Shown here piece by piece: positions 1 through 9,151 of a stretch of DNA of 64,000 bases. The stretch comes from Sphingomonas sp. PR090111-T3T-6A (GTDB taxonomy: Bacteria; Pseudomonadota; Alphaproteobacteria; Sphingomonadales; Sphingomonadaceae), in NCBI RefSeq assembly GCF_000383095.1, contig NZ_AORL01000021.1, positions 620,001-684,000 on the forward strand, in the 5' to 3' direction. How positions within the stretch are numbered: the first letter of the stretch is position 1; the number at the start of each line of letters is the position of its first letter. The notes beneath the pieces were generated by a model. The model did not search any database and had not been told where the DNA came from. It saw nothing but the letters and a program-made list of their open reading frames with translations. Both the position numbers and the translations under genes were made by a program.

Positions 1-135
1 GAAGCCCTCGCCCTGCGCCAGACCATAGCCGAGATAGGCCATGGCGGTGCGGTGCGTCTTGCTCTCGAACCAGAAGCGCGCGTCCGGCGTGAGCTGGAAG
101 GGTCGGTCGCTGAACCCGTAATGGCTGTCGTACAT
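1..135 (-). CDS. XrtA/PEP-CTERM system-associated ExeA-like ATPase, N-terminal fragment
   Basis: Only the first 45 codons are present, and the gene continues past the left edge. Reading leftwards from the ATG at 135 the protein begins MYDSHYGFSDRPFQLTPD. This is the hallmark N-terminus of GspA/ExeA-type AAA ATPases (Y-G-L/F ... PF-LTPDPRF), including the subfamily found in exosortase A exopolysaccharide loci. A GGAGG lies 5 bases upstream of the ATG. The gene sits 41 bases downstream of the beta-barrel gene in the same direction, as expected for this locus. The Walker motifs lie outside the window, so the call rests on the N-terminus and context. Confidence 0.72.
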   Translation of the reverse strand, partial: MYDSHYGFSDRPFQLTPDARFWFESKTHRTAMAYLGYGLAQGEGF

Positions 136-176
136 CTGGGCCTCCACCCGCGGCCCGAAGGCCGCCTCACATTCCG

Positions 177-1796
177 TTAGAGTTGATAGCGCAGCGCAAC
201 CAGCGCCGTTCCGATCACATCGTCGTCGATATTGCCGCCGCCGCCCGACGAGACGCCCACCGAAGCGGTGCCGAGCAGCCTGCGGGAGAATTCGCGGTTG
301 TAGGTCAGGATGCCGCCATAGGCGGTGTAGGACGTGCCGCTCAGCACGCTGGCATTGTCGTCATACCATGCGGCGAGGCCGGTCAGCGTCAGCGTCGACA
401 CGCGCGACAGGCGGCGGCCGATGGTGGCGTCGACAGTCACGCTCTGCTCGTTCACGCCGGCGAAGGAGAAGATGTTGGCCCCAAGGTTCGGCGCCAGATA
501 ATGGCGATGGTCGTAGCCGACGCCGAGGCCGTAGTTCCACAGCCCCTTCTGCCCCGCGAGCAGCACATAGACGCCGCGCGAGCGATAGAAGTTGGAATTG
601 ACCGAATTGAGAGCGGTCAGGCAGCCGCCCTGCGCGCCGTTGGCGCCGAACACGCAGTTCGCGAGCGGCGTCTGGATCGGCAGGTTCGAGCCCGAGAAGG
701 ACGTCGGCAGAGAACCGATGCCCGTGGTGAGCTGCCGCCCGAAGCTGGTGATGTCGTCATAGGCGACGACCTCGATGGTCGATTTCGGCGTGATCTGGTG
801 GGTGAAATGGCCGGTCACGACCGTCTGCCCGTAACGCTGCCCGCCGCGCACCTCCAGCGTGGTGCGCACGCTCGGCCGCCACAGCACGCCCACGTCCCAG
901 ACCAGACCGTCCTGATCGTAGGACAGCAGACGGCGCTTGGAATGATCCGCCTGAAGATGGCGATGCTTGTCGAGGATGGCGTTGCCGTCCGCATCCGTCA
1001 GGATCGCCGACTGGGTGGCCCGATCCGCCTCGTATCCGATGCCCGCCTCCAGCGCGAGCGAGTGGCTCACCGGCTGCACGACGTCGACCCGGCCGAACTT
1101 GCTCGTATAGCGCGCGTCGAGAAAGTGGATGTCGTCCCGCTCGATCCCGCCCGAGGCGGTCCAGCCGAAGGGCAGCCCGAGCCCGCCGGGTCGCGTGCCG
1201 ATCGCGATATCGCCGGTGTGGCTGAACGTGTCGAAATTATTCTCGAGCACCGGCTGGCCGGGGCCGAGATCGGTACTGCCAAAGCCATTGTCCGAACGCG
1301 TCCAGCCGAAGCGATAGTCGGCGTTCAGGTTGATGTCGCCGAAATGGTGGTCGTAGCTCGGCCCCGCCTGGATGGCGTAGATCTGCTGCGTATTGTCGAG
1401 ATCGCCGAACAGCAGGCCGGACGTGCCGGTCGCGAGCGACCCGCGCGCGCGGGTCGCGATGCCGGCCGCCTGCAACGACAGGTCTGAATTGGGCTGGTAT
1501 TTCAGCGAGGCGAGCCCGTTGTGCAGGTCCGTATCGCGATAGCGGTTCGACCAGGCGAAATAATGATCGTAGCGATAGTCGATCTGGCCCTGGAGCTTGG
1601 CGCTCTCGATCGTCGCGTCGACGCCCGCGGCGATGCCCGTATAGGTCACCGTATCCGGCCCCGGACGGCCGCTCAGATCGGTCGAAATGACCTGCTGGCC
1701 CTCGACATAGGGGCTGATCGTGGTGCGTGCACCCGCCGGCAGCGCGATCAGCGCCGTGGACAGGAACGACCATGTGAGCCAAGCGAATTTCGTCAC
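177..1796 (-). CDS. XrtA/PEP-CTERM system-associated outer membrane beta-barrel protein
   Basis: A 539-residue exported protein starting at a GTG (1796). The GTG overlaps the TGA of the upstream kinase gene as GTGA, so translation is probably coupled. Residues 1 to about 27 form a signal peptide ending in A-G-A-R-T. The rest is rich in alternating aromatic/polar strands (for example QIDYRYDHYFAW, YGLGVGYDHRHYLAP), and the protein ends in ALRYQL, typical of an outer-membrane beta-barrel. The family (TIGR03016-like) accompanies exosortase A polysaccharide loci; its role is not firmly known but may be in export or anchoring. The frame stays open to 1961, but that extension would overlap the kinase gene and lacks a signal sequence at its start. 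Confidence 0.75.
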   Translation of the reverse strand: MTKFAWLTWSFLSTALIALPAGARTTISPYVEGQQVISTDLSGRPGPDTVTYTGIAAGVDATIESAKLQGQIDYRYDHYFAWSNRYRDTDLHNGLASLKYQPNSDLSLQAAGIATRARGSLATGTSGLLFGDLDNTQQIYAIQAGPSYDHHFGDINLNADYRFGWTRSDNGFGSTDLGPGQPVLENNFDTFSHTGDIAIGTRPGGLGLPFGWTASGGIERDDIHFLDARYTSKFGRVDVVQPVSHSLALEAGIGYEADRATQSAILTDADGNAILDKHRHLQADHSKRRLLSYDQDGLVWDVGVLWRPSVRTTLEVRGGQRYGQTVVTGHFTHQITPKSTIEVVAYDDITSFGRQLTTGIGSLPTSFSGSNLPIQTPLANCVFGANGAQGGCLTALNSVNSNFYRSRGVYVLLAGQKGLWNYGLGVGYDHRHYLAPNLGANIFSFAGVNEQSVTVDATIGRRLSRVSTLTLTGLAAWYDDNASVLSGTSYTAYGGILTYNREFSRRLLGTASVGVSSGGGGNIDDDVIGTALVALRYQL

Positions 1797-2722
1797 CCGT
1801 CGATCCCGTAATATCGGCCGAAGCGGCGATGCGAGCCACCGAACTCGACGCCGTTCAGCAGCAATTGCGCACGCGGGCAGGCGGAAAGGAGCCCCAGCGC
1901 CTCGCGGAGGTCCGCCTCGCCCGTCCGCTCGGCGCGGACCACGAAGAGGAGCTGACCGCAATGCATCGCCAGCACCGAGGCCGGAGAAGCCGCCAGTGCA
2001 GGCGGGGAGTCGAAGATGATGATGCGGCGCGGATCGCGACCCCGTAGCTGTTCCAGCACCTGCCTGGTGCGGTCCGACGCCAGCAGCTCGGTCGCCTCAT
2101 TGGTCTGCCGGCCGGTGGGAAGCACGATCAGGCCCGGAATGTCCGTGCGGATCAGGCAAGCCTCGACATCGACGGCTTCGTCCGCGATCGCATCGATCAG
2201 GCCTGGCCCCGCCTCCAGCCCGAGCGTGGAGAGGATTTCCGGCTTGGCGACGTCCGCGTCGATCAGCACGACCTCGATGTCCTTCTCCGCCGCGAGGCTG
2301 AGCGCGAGGTTGACCGCGCAGAAGGTCTTGCCGTCATCCGGATGCGCCGAGCAGACCAGTATCGTCCGCCCATTCTCCACCTCGTCGGCGCCGCGCAGAA
2401 GCTGGCGCTTGACGATGCGGAACTCCTCGGAGATCGCGCTGGGGCTGGCATCGGGCAGGACGAAGCCACCCTCTCGCAGCTCATCCATCGCGACCTGGCC
2501 GAAGCGGCCGATCGGCGACGTGCTTTCCCAGTTCGCATGGAAGGCGGTCGGCGCCGGCTGCGCGCCCGGAACCGTCGGCGCGCCGGTGCTCACGCCCCCG
2601 CCCCGCAGGCCGGCGGTGAAGTCGTAGACGTTCGCGGCTCGCTCCACGAGCGAGGGGCCACGCGGCCCCTTCGGACGGCCGGGGCCCTTCGGATCGGGGC
2701 TGATCGGGCTGTGCTTGCTCAT
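1793..2722 (-). CDS. XrtA-associated tyrosine-protein autokinase (BY-kinase, CpsD/EpsG-like)
   Basis: A 309-residue cytoplasmic P-loop kinase. After a basic, Pro/Gly-rich N-terminal tail, the motif SAHPDDGKT (around residue 130) is the Walker A motif, and VVLIDADVAKP is the Walker A' motif characteristic of bacterial tyrosine kinases. IIIFDSPP matches Walker B. The last residues (FGRYYGIDG) hold only two adjacent tyrosines rather than a long Tyr cluster. BY-kinases pair with a Wzc-like chain-length protein, whose gene lies 10 bases upstream. The separate two-protein arrangement is usual for this locus. The protein likely controls chain length through cycles of autophosphorylation. Confidence 0.85.
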   Translation of the reverse strand: MSKHSPISPDPKGPGRPKGPRGPSLVERAANVYDFTAGLRGGGVSTGAPTVPGAQPAPTAFHANWESTSPIGRFGQVAMDELREGGFVLPDASPSAISEEFRIVKRQLLRGADEVENGRTILVCSAHPDDGKTFCAVNLALSLAAEKDIEVVLIDADVAKPEILSTLGLEAGPGLIDAIADEAVDVEACLIRTDIPGLIVLPTGRQTNEATELLASDRTRQVLEQLRGRDPRRIIIFDSPPALAASPASVLAMHCGQLLFVVRAERTGEADLREALGLLSACPRAQLLLNGVEFGGSHRRFGRYYGIDG

Positions 2723-2732
2723 GCCTCTCGTC

Positions 2733-4268
2733 CTACGCCATCAGCCCGCGCTGAACGAATTCGACCGCGAGCAGAAGCACATAGGCCCCCACCAACGCGC
2801 CGCCCGCTCCCGCGAACCATTTGAGCTGCTGCGCTTCCTGCGCCTTCTGGCGAACGCCACGCACATAACTGATCGAGCCCAGCACCGGCAGGCCGCTCGC
2901 CGCCGCCAGCGCGTTGGGGGTCGAATAGCTGGTCTGCAACTTGGCGCGCAGGAACGCCGCCGCAGCGCCGCCCACAATCGCCACCAGCAGCACGCCGGTC
3001 AGCAGCAGCGGACGCTTGGGCTTGGCCGGCACCTTCGAGAGCGTCGGCGGGTCGATCACGCGGAACTGCACGCTGCCGGCCTGCGTCTGCGCGTCGGCGC
3101 GGAGCTTCACCTGCTCGCGATCCGACAGCAGCTTGTCATATTGCGCCTGAAGCACGTCATGATCGCGCGACAGCTTGGCCTGTTGCGCGGTGATCTCGGG
3201 CTGGTTGGCCTGCTTGGCGGCGAAGTTCGCCATATCGGCCTGAAGCTGCGCGCGGCGTGTGGCGAGCGCGGCATAGGTCGCCTGCTTCTCCGCCATCATC
3301 GACCGCAGGGAGATATAGGCCGGGTTCGGCTGGGAATTGGCACCGGACGCCGGCTCGGACGCCGCCGCGCCCGAAATGTGGGCGATCTCGCGCCGCACCG
3401 CGATCACGTCGGGATGCTTGTCGGTCCAACCCTGCGCCTGATCCTGCGCGAGCTGCGCCTGGAGCTGGGCGAGCCGCTCGCGCGGGCCGCCGCCGCCTGT
3501 CGCCGAGGGCGGCCCCGGAATGGAGGCTGGCGTTGCCGCGAGCTGGCCGTTGACCGCCGCCAGCGAGCTTTGGGCGGCGGCGAGGTTCGTCTCGACGTCC
3601 GAAAGCTGCGATCGCGCGGTTTCCATGCGCTGGTCGATCGATCCGGTGCCGGGCAGCATCCCGAGATATTTCTGGTCGAACGCCTGCTGCTTCTGCTCGG
3701 CCTCCTGAAGCTGCTGCCCACGCTGGGCGAGCTGCGCGTCGAGGAAGGTGAGCGAGCGATGCGCCTCGGCGGCGTCTCCCACCGCGCTCGCGGCCGCGAA
3801 CTGGTCAAGCAGCTTGGCGACCACCGCCTGCGCATTCTTGGCGTTCTGCGCATCCGAGAAGCCGCCGCCCGAAAGATCGGCGCTGATCTGGAAGAGATTG
3901 TCCTGCGTGCTTTTGATCGAGATCGCCGTCTGGAGCCGGGTGACCATCGCAGCCAGATCCTTGGGCGTCGTCGCCTGACGCGCAAGGTCGGTGCCCTTCA
4001 CGACGCTCGCCAGATTGTCGCTGGAGAGCAAGGTCTGACGGACGGAATCGATGCCCTGCTGCTGGTCGTTGCTGGTGATGCCCACCGCCTGCGGCAGGAT
4101 CGACTGCGGCTCCAGGAAGATCCGCGCCGTGCTCTCATAGGTGTTGGGGATCAGCGAAACGCCCAGCCAGCCCACCAGCGCGATGCCCCACGCCACCGCC
4201 AGCGCCAGCCAGCGCCTGCGCCACACGACATGAATGCCGATCCGCACCTCTTCCAGAATGGCATTCAT
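2733..4268 (-). CDS. XrtA system polysaccharide chain length determinant (Wzz/GumC-like)
   Basis: A 511-residue inner-membrane protein with the polysaccharide co-polymerase layout. There is an N-terminal transmembrane helix (about residues 20-41), the Wzz signature NTYESTARIFLEP, a long periplasmic coiled-coil region rich in Gln/Ala (about 150-400), a proline-rich segment before the second helix (VIDPPTLSKVPAKPKRP), and a further C-terminal helix (about 480-505). It lies between the export protein and the tyrosine kinase in one leftward transcription unit. It should set polymer length and bridge the kinase to the outer-membrane exporter. Confidence 0.86.
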   Translation of the reverse strand: MNAILEEVRIGIHVVWRRRWLALAVAWGIALVGWLGVSLIPNTYESTARIFLEPQSILPQAVGITSNDQQQGIDSVRQTLLSSDNLASVVKGTDLARQATTPKDLAAMVTRLQTAISIKSTQDNLFQISADLSGGGFSDAQNAKNAQAVVAKLLDQFAAASAVGDAAEAHRSLTFLDAQLAQRGQQLQEAEQKQQAFDQKYLGMLPGTGSIDQRMETARSQLSDVETNLAAAQSSLAAVNGQLAATPASIPGPPSATGGGGPRERLAQLQAQLAQDQAQGWTDKHPDVIAVRREIAHISGAAASEPASGANSQPNPAYISLRSMMAEKQATYAALATRRAQLQADMANFAAKQANQPEITAQQAKLSRDHDVLQAQYDKLLSDREQVKLRADAQTQAGSVQFRVIDPPTLSKVPAKPKRPLLLTGVLLVAIVGGAAAAFLRAKLQTSYSTPNALAAASGLPVLGSISYVRGVRQKAQEAQQLKWFAGAGGALVGAYVLLLAVEFVQRGLMA

Positions 4269-4300
4269 CGCGTCCGCCCCTACGCCCTCGCCTCAAGCAA

Positions 4301-4945
4301 TCAGAACAGGCTCTCCGGGATGATGATCACATCGCCCGGTTCGAGCTTCACATTGGCCTTCGTGTCGCCGTGCTTCAGCAGCTTGGAGATCTGAAGCGGG
4401 TATTCCGTCTGCTTACCGGTGGCCTTGTCGAAGCGCACCAGTTTGGCGCGGTTACCTGCCGCGTATTGGGACAGGCCGCCCACCGCGATCATCGCGTCGA
4501 GCAGCGTCATGTTGGCGCGATAAGGCAGGCTGGCCGGCTTCTCCGTCGCGCCCACGATGCGGATCTGCTGCGAATAGGTGCCCGAGAAATTCTCGACGAT
4601 CACCGACACCAGCGGATCGGTGACATAGGCCGCGAGACGCGCCTTGATGTCGTCGGCGAGCTGCGACGGCGTGCGGCCGACCGCCGGCAGGTCCTGGATC
4701 AGCGGCGTGGTGATGCGCCCGTCAGGGCGGACCTGCACCTTCGCGCCCAGCTCCGGATTTCGCCACACGAAGATAGTGAGCTGGTCGAGCGGGCCAATGA
4801 CATATTGCTCGCTCGGCTTGTCCTGCGGAGAGACGAAATTGGCGGGCGGCAGGGTCGGTTCCTCCGCGAACGCCGCGCTGCCCGTGGCCAGCAGGCTGGC
4901 GAGCGCCACGCCGAGAACAACCTTCGAAGCGCCGTCGAACCGCAT
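4301..4945 (-). CDS. XrtA/PEP-CTERM system polysaccharide export protein (Wza/EpsE-like)
   Basis: A 214-residue exported protein. The ATG at 4945 was chosen because AAGGAGTG lies just upstream and because the protein then begins with a signal peptide (ALASLLATGSAAFAEE). The Poly_export motif follows (YVIGPLDQLTIFVWRNPEL, then VQVRPDGRITTPLI and VTDPLVSVIV), and a SLBB-like segment runs to the end (LEPGDVIIIPESLF). It forms the outer-membrane or periplasmic channel for the polymer made by this locus. The gap of 93 bases to the upstream decarboxylase gene could hold a promoter, but I see no convincing one. Confidence 0.86.
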   Translation of the reverse strand: MRFDGASKVVLGVALASLLATGSAAFAEEPTLPPANFVSPQDKPSEQYVIGPLDQLTIFVWRNPELGAKVQVRPDGRITTPLIQDLPAVGRTPSQLADDIKARLAAYVTDPLVSVIVENFSGTYSQQIRIVGATEKPASLPYRANMTLLDAMIAVGGLSQYAAGNRAKLVRFDKATGKQTEYPLQISKLLKHGDTKANVKLEPGDVIIIPESLF

Positions 4946-5038
4946 GTCACACTCCTTGCCGCCCCTGTGAGGCGCCGCGCGAAAACGACGCCCTCCCAAG
5001 GTTTCTTGATCCTCGCCCTAAGCCGGAAGAGGTGAATT

Positions 5039-6280
5039 TTACGTTAGGGCAGGCTCGCGTCCCGCGGAGACGGACATCTCGATGGCTGCCGGATGCCCGA
5101 GAAACGCTGCCGGTGAAGCGCTCACGCCATAAGCGCCCGCCAGAAAGACCGCCATCACATCCCCCTCCCCGGCGGCCGGAAGCGCCACATCGTCGGCCAA
5201 TCTGTCGAGAGGGGTACAGAGACATCCGACGACGCTCGCCTCTTCTTCCGGGTTAGCCCCGAAGCGGGTGGCCACGGCGACCGGATAATTACGGCGGACA
5301 ACCGTTCCGAAATTCCCTGATGCCGCGAGTTGATGGTGCATCCCGCCATCCGTCACGAGGAATATCTTGCCGTGGCTCTCCTTCCGGTCGACGACACGCG
5401 TGAGATAGACCCCCGCTTCCGCCACCAGCCAGCGCCCCAGTTCGATCGCATAGCGATCCGCCTCGCCGCCGACCTGTTCGGCCAGCGCATCTCCGATCCG
5501 TTCCACGTCGAGCGCGACATCGCCCGCGAAATAAGGGACGCCGAAGCCTCCGCCGAGGTTGACCAGCGGAGCCTCTGCACTGCTCTCCCCGGCGATACGG
5601 CGCGCCAGCGCGACGGTGTTCGCCTGCGTCTCGATGATGGCGGCTGCGTCCAAAGACTGCGAACCCGCGAAGATGTGCAATCCGCGATAGTCCGCGCCCG
5701 CCTCGACGATCCGACGCACCAGCGGCGCCACGCGCTGCTGGTCCACGCCGAAAGGCTTGGCCCCGCCTCCCATCCGCATTCCGGACCCGCGCAGATCGAA
5801 CTCGGGGTTCACCCGGACCGCGAGGCGCGGCTGGACGCCCAACGCCCCAGCCACGTCGAGCGCGCGTTCCGCTTCCCGTTCGGATTCCAGATGGAGCGTA
5901 GCGCCGGCGCGGATTGCAGCCTCCAGCTCACGCGTGCGCTTGCCCGGACCCGCAAAGCTGATGTGGCGAGCGGACATGCCCGCCCCGATCGCCCGCTCCA
6001 GCTCGCCTTCGGACGCGACGTCGAACCCGTCGACGATCCCCGCCATCATCGCCACCAGCGGCGCGAAGGGATTGGCCTTGATCGCATAATGGATCTCAAG
6101 CCCCACCGGCATGGCTGTGCGCAGGCGGGCCACCCGCCCCGCCACCATATCGTGATCGTAGACGAAGAGCGGCGTGTCGCCCGCCCGCTCAATCAGGCTC
6201 ACGACATCATGCCCCGCGATCAGGAGGCGGCCGTCGGCACCGGCCTCGTAACCGGGCGGAATGGGGCCGGACGGCTTCAT
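5039..6280 (-). CDS. PLP-dependent decarboxylase, exosortase A system-associated
   Basis: A 413-residue fold-type III decarboxylase of the diaminopimelate/ornithine decarboxylase type. The PLP lysine is in HYAIKANPF (K68), a glycine-rich phosphate-binding segment is NLGGGFGVPY, and the C-terminal active-site motif GCLCTPLD follows. Known members of this subfamily (TIGR03099-like) occur only beside exosortase A genes, and their substrate is unknown. The ATG overlaps the stop of the ligase gene as ATGA. Pairing with a ligase, a carrier protein and hydrolases suggests a small-molecule (amino-acid-derived amine?) pathway feeding the polysaccharide or its modification; that part is inference. Confidence 0.85.
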   Translation of the reverse strand: MKPSGPIPPGYEAGADGRLLIAGHDVVSLIERAGDTPLFVYDHDMVAGRVARLRTAMPVGLEIHYAIKANPFAPLVAMMAGIVDGFDVASEGELERAIGAGMSARHISFAGPGKRTRELEAAIRAGATLHLESEREAERALDVAGALGVQPRLAVRVNPEFDLRGSGMRMGGGAKPFGVDQQRVAPLVRRIVEAGADYRGLHIFAGSQSLDAAAIIETQANTVALARRIAGESSAEAPLVNLGGGFGVPYFAGDVALDVERIGDALAEQVGGEADRYAIELGRWLVAEAGVYLTRVVDRKESHGKIFLVTDGGMHHQLAASGNFGTVVRRNYPVAVATRFGANPEEEASVVGCLCTPLDRLADDVALPAAGEGDVMAVFLAGAYGVSASPAAFLGHPAAIEMSVSAGREPALT

Positions 6281-7794
6281 GCGCCATGCTCCTCGCGAAC
6301 ACGCACACGGTCCAGCTTGCCATTGGGATTGTAGGGAAGAGTGTCGACCCAGACGACTTCCCGCGGTTGCTGGAAATTGGGCAGCTCAGCCTTGAAATAG
6401 GCGAGCAGCCGCGCCTTCGCGTCCTCCCCGCCGATGCTGCGCACAACGAGACGGATCGCCTGCCCCATCCGCTCGTCCGGCACGCCTAATGCGACCGCCT
6501 CTGCCACGGCGCCGCTGGCGATCGCGGCCTCCTCTATCTCGGTGGGGCTGATGCGATTGCCGGAGACCTTGATCATCTCGTCATCGCGCCCCACGAACCG
6601 CAGCAGCCCGTCCGCGCCCCGCACCACCGCATCGCCCGACCAGACGGCAATGCCGCCCAGCCGGGACGCCGCGGGCGCCGGCCGGAAGCGCTGCGCCGTC
6701 CTTTCGGCATCCCGCCAATAGCCCTGCGCCACCAGCGGCCCGGCATGGACGAGTTCGCCGGGTTCCCCATCGGCCGCGATGCTGCCGTCCGGCCGCGCGA
6801 CCAGAATTTCCGCTAAAGGTATGGCTCGACCAACCGACTCTGGGTGCAGATCCACCAGCGCCGGATCGAGATAGGTTGAACGAAAGGCCTCCGTCAGCCC
6901 GTACATCAGATAGAGGTCCGCCTGCGGGAAGATCGCCCGGAGGCGCCGCACGACGGGCGCCGGCATCCGCCCACCTGTCGCGGACAGTCGCCTGAGCCGG
7001 GCGGCGGTCTCGGCCGGCCAGTTCGCCTCGGCAAGCTGTATCCAGAGCGGCGGCACGCCCGCGAGCGTCGTGACGCTATGACGCTCCACCGCGCGCACCA
7101 CGTCCGCCGCGGCCAGATAATCGAGCGGCACGACCGACCCACCCGCAGCCCATGTCGACAGCAATTGATTCAGCCCTGCATCGAAGCTCAGCGGCAACAC
7201 GGCCAGCGTCCGGTCGTCGGGCGCGAGGCGGAGATAATGCGCGACCGAAATCGCCCCGAGCCACAGATTGGCGTGGCTCAGCATCACGCCCTTCGGCTTG
7301 CCGGTGGACCCCGAGGTGTAGAGCAGCACGGCCAGCTCGTCGGTCGCCCCCTCAGAAGGCGGCAGCGGCATGTCGGGAAGGGACGCCAGATCGGCTTCGT
7401 GCACCACCCTGCAACCGGCCGGGACATCGCCCTCTTCCAGCAGGACGGCGCGGGCAGGCTGGGTCACGAACAGTCGTGCGCCGCTATCCGCCAGGATATG
7501 CGCCACCTGCGCACGGCGCAGCAGAGGATTGACGGGAACATGCACCAGCCCCGCCCGTGCGCAGGCGAGCGCCATCAGGCAGGCAAGCCGCGTCTTGGGG
7601 AGCCAGCTCGCGATGCGATCGCCACGCTCCGCCTGCCGGGCCAACGCGGCAGCCAGCGCGCCGACGGCCGTCTCCAGCTCCGCAAAGTCGAGCGTTCCCG
7701 CCTTGTCGGCCAGCGCGATATCCTGAGGAACACCGCGCAGCGTCAGCCGGTCCAGCCGCTCCGCAAAGGGCTCCAGCCCATCCCATTCCTTCAT
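6277..7794 (-). CDS. Acyl-CoA ligase (AMP-forming), exosortase A system-associated
   Basis: A 505-residue ANL-superfamily adenylate-forming enzyme. The AMP-binding P-loop YTSGSTGKPKG lies near residue 165. The acceptor motif LMYGLTEAF, the hinge region FVGRDDEMIKVSGNRISP and the C-terminal catalytic lysine in NPNGKLDR are all present. It should activate a carboxylic acid as acyl-AMP and load it on CoA or on the acyl carrier protein encoded at 8882-9151. I chose the ATG at 7794; an in-frame TTG three codons earlier is possible. Its stop overlaps the decarboxylase start, so the two are translationally coupled. The family (TIGR03098-like) is specific to exosortase A loci. Confidence 0.86.
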   Translation of the reverse strand: MKEWDGLEPFAERLDRLTLRGVPQDIALADKAGTLDFAELETAVGALAAALARQAERGDRIASWLPKTRLACLMALACARAGLVHVPVNPLLRRAQVAHILADSGARLFVTQPARAVLLEEGDVPAGCRVVHEADLASLPDMPLPPSEGATDELAVLLYTSGSTGKPKGVMLSHANLWLGAISVAHYLRLAPDDRTLAVLPLSFDAGLNQLLSTWAAGGSVVPLDYLAAADVVRAVERHSVTTLAGVPPLWIQLAEANWPAETAARLRRLSATGGRMPAPVVRRLRAIFPQADLYLMYGLTEAFRSTYLDPALVDLHPESVGRAIPLAEILVARPDGSIAADGEPGELVHAGPLVAQGYWRDAERTAQRFRPAPAASRLGGIAVWSGDAVVRGADGLLRFVGRDDEMIKVSGNRISPTEIEEAAIASGAVAEAVALGVPDERMGQAIRLVVRSIGGEDAKARLLAYFKAELPNFQQPREVVWVDTLPYNPNGKLDRVRVREEHGA

Positions 7795-7849
7795 CGCTTG
7801 CAAATCAGACCCCGTGCACGCTTATGCTTGGCGCTCGGGGGATAGCGCG
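7795..7849. promoter_or_regulatory. Divergent intergenic region of the XrtA small-molecule genes
   Basis: These 55 bases separate the leftward ligase-decarboxylase pair from the rightward acyltransferase-ACP-hydrolase set and must hold both start signals. A GGGGGAT at 7840-7846 can serve as the ribosome binding site of the rightward gene. TTATGCT (7822-7828) is a possible -10 element, with no clear -35. No strong operator-like palindrome was seen. Confidence 0.35.
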
Positions 7850-8857
7850 ATGACGGCGTTGGTGGAATGGTTTGACGACCTGGACGCGGTCGCCGCCGAC
7901 GCGGCGGGCGCGCTCGACCGCACCGCTCAGCCCTGCCTGTTCGACCGGCTCGACTGGTTTCGCCTGACCCGTATGCATATCCTGCCGGATGCCGGGATCG
8001 CCGTCGTCCGCGTGGCGAGCGGCGACGCACGCGCCTGGCTGTTCCTGATCGATGCCGGCTCCCGCGCCGCTGCACCGCTGTCGAGCTGGTACAGCCTGCG
8101 CTTCGGCCCGATCCTCTCGGAGCCCCGCGACGAGGCCCTGATCGAATGCCTCTACCGGGCAGTCAGCCGCCGTTTCGATCGGGTGGCGCTTCATCCGTTG
8201 CGGAACGCGGAACCCGCCCCGTTGCGCGCCGCAACTCTCCGCCCCTTCACAAGCCGTGTCTCCACCAACTGGATCGTGGATATCCCTGATGCAGGCTTCG
8301 AGAGCTATTGGGCGGCCCGGCCCGCGAAGCTGCGCAACACGATCGCACGGCGGACTCGCAGTCACCCCGTCCACATTTCGATCCATCGCTGCTTCGAGCC
8401 CTCGGCCTGGACGGACTATGAGAATGTCTATCGAGCGAGCTGGAAGCCGACGGAGGGCTCTCCCGCCTTCCTCCGGGCTCTCGCCGAACAGGAAGGCAGT
8501 GCTGGCACGCTGCGACTCGGCATCGCTCACGACGCCGAGGGCCGTGCCGTCGCATCGCAGTTCTGGCTGGTGGAAAACGGCATTGCCACGATCCACAAGC
8601 TCGCCCATCGCGAGGATGCGCGCGCCGGCTCACCCGGATCGCTGCTCAGCCACGCGATGTTCCACGCCGCGATCGAAGACGACCGCGTGCATCGCATCGA
8701 TTTCGGCCTCGGAGACGAACCCTACAAGGCGGACTGGATGGACATGCCGCGCCCCATATACCGCATCGACGCCTACCGCCCCACGAGCCTGCGCGGGATG
8801 GCGGGGATCGGCCGGGAGGTCGCAAGCCGTCTTGCCCGCCGCCGCGCGGTCGACTAG
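7850..8857 (+). CDS. GNAT-type acyltransferase (CelD/BcsL-like, PF13480 type)
   Basis: A 335-residue protein. The central to C-terminal part (YWAARPAKLRNTIARR, then VASQFWLVENGIATIHKLAH, and IDFGLGDEPYKADWM near the end) matches the CelD/BcsL GNAT domain found in polysaccharide biosynthesis loci. The IDFG-G-E-YK-W ending is the most diagnostic part. The ATG at 7850 follows GGGGGATAGCGCG; the open frame extends 12 codons upstream with no better signal. It heads the rightward arm of the XrtA locus, 24 bases before the acyl carrier protein gene. It may transfer an acyl group from the carrier protein to a sugar or amine (inference). No signal peptide or membrane segment was seen. Confidence 0.7.
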   Translation: MTALVEWFDDLDAVAADAAGALDRTAQPCLFDRLDWFRLTRMHILPDAGIAVVRVASGDARAWLFLIDAGSRAAAPLSSWYSLRFGPILSEPRDEALIECLYRAVSRRFDRVALHPLRNAEPAPLRAATLRPFTSRVSTNWIVDIPDAGFESYWAARPAKLRNTIARRTRSHPVHISIHRCFEPSAWTDYENVYRASWKPTEGSPAFLRALAEQEGSAGTLRLGIAHDAEGRAVASQFWLVENGIATIHKLAHREDARAGSPGSLLSHAMFHAAIEDDRVHRIDFGLGDEPYKADWMDMPRPIYRIDAYRPTSLRGMAGIGREVASRLARRRAVD

Positions 8858-8881
8858 GCGACGCGTCCACGGAGATATGCG

Positions 8882-9151
8882 ATGGACCGGACGGCCGACA
8901 CGACAGATGACCTGCTGCGCGCGATCCTGCGTGACGTGCTGGGTCTCGATCCGGCCCGCGCGGCGGCGATCGATGCCGATACGCCGCTGTTCGGCGCGAT
9001 GCCCGAACTCGACTCCATGGCCGTCGCGGGCCTGCTGACCGAAATCGAGGATCGCCTTCACGTCCTGATCGAGGATGACGAGGTGGACGGCGCGATGCTG
9101 GAAACGTTCGGCAGTCTCGCAGACTTTATCCGGGCCAAGCGCGGCGCATGA
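8882..9151 (+). CDS. Acyl carrier protein of the exosortase A locus
   Basis: An 89-residue acidic carrier protein. The phosphopantetheine attachment serine is in ELDSMAV (S45), and the flanking helices (TDDLLRAILRDVLGLDP and LLTEIEDRLHVLIEDDEV) match the ACP fold. Its start follows a GGAGATATGCG. The stop overlaps the next ATG (ATGA at 9148). Together with the AMP-forming ligase and the acyltransferase it indicates a thioester-bound intermediate in this locus rather than general fatty acid synthesis. Confidence 0.85.
   Translation: MDRTADTTDDLLRAILRDVLGLDPARAAAIDADTPLFGAMPELDSMAVAGLLTEIEDRLHVLIEDDEVDGAMLETFGSLADFIRAKRGA

Noticed and set aside
2715-4394. Long rightward open frame opposite the chain length determinant gene
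   Set aside because: It is a high-GC antisense shadow with His/Arg/Leu-rich composition and no motif; the leftward gene is clearly recognised.
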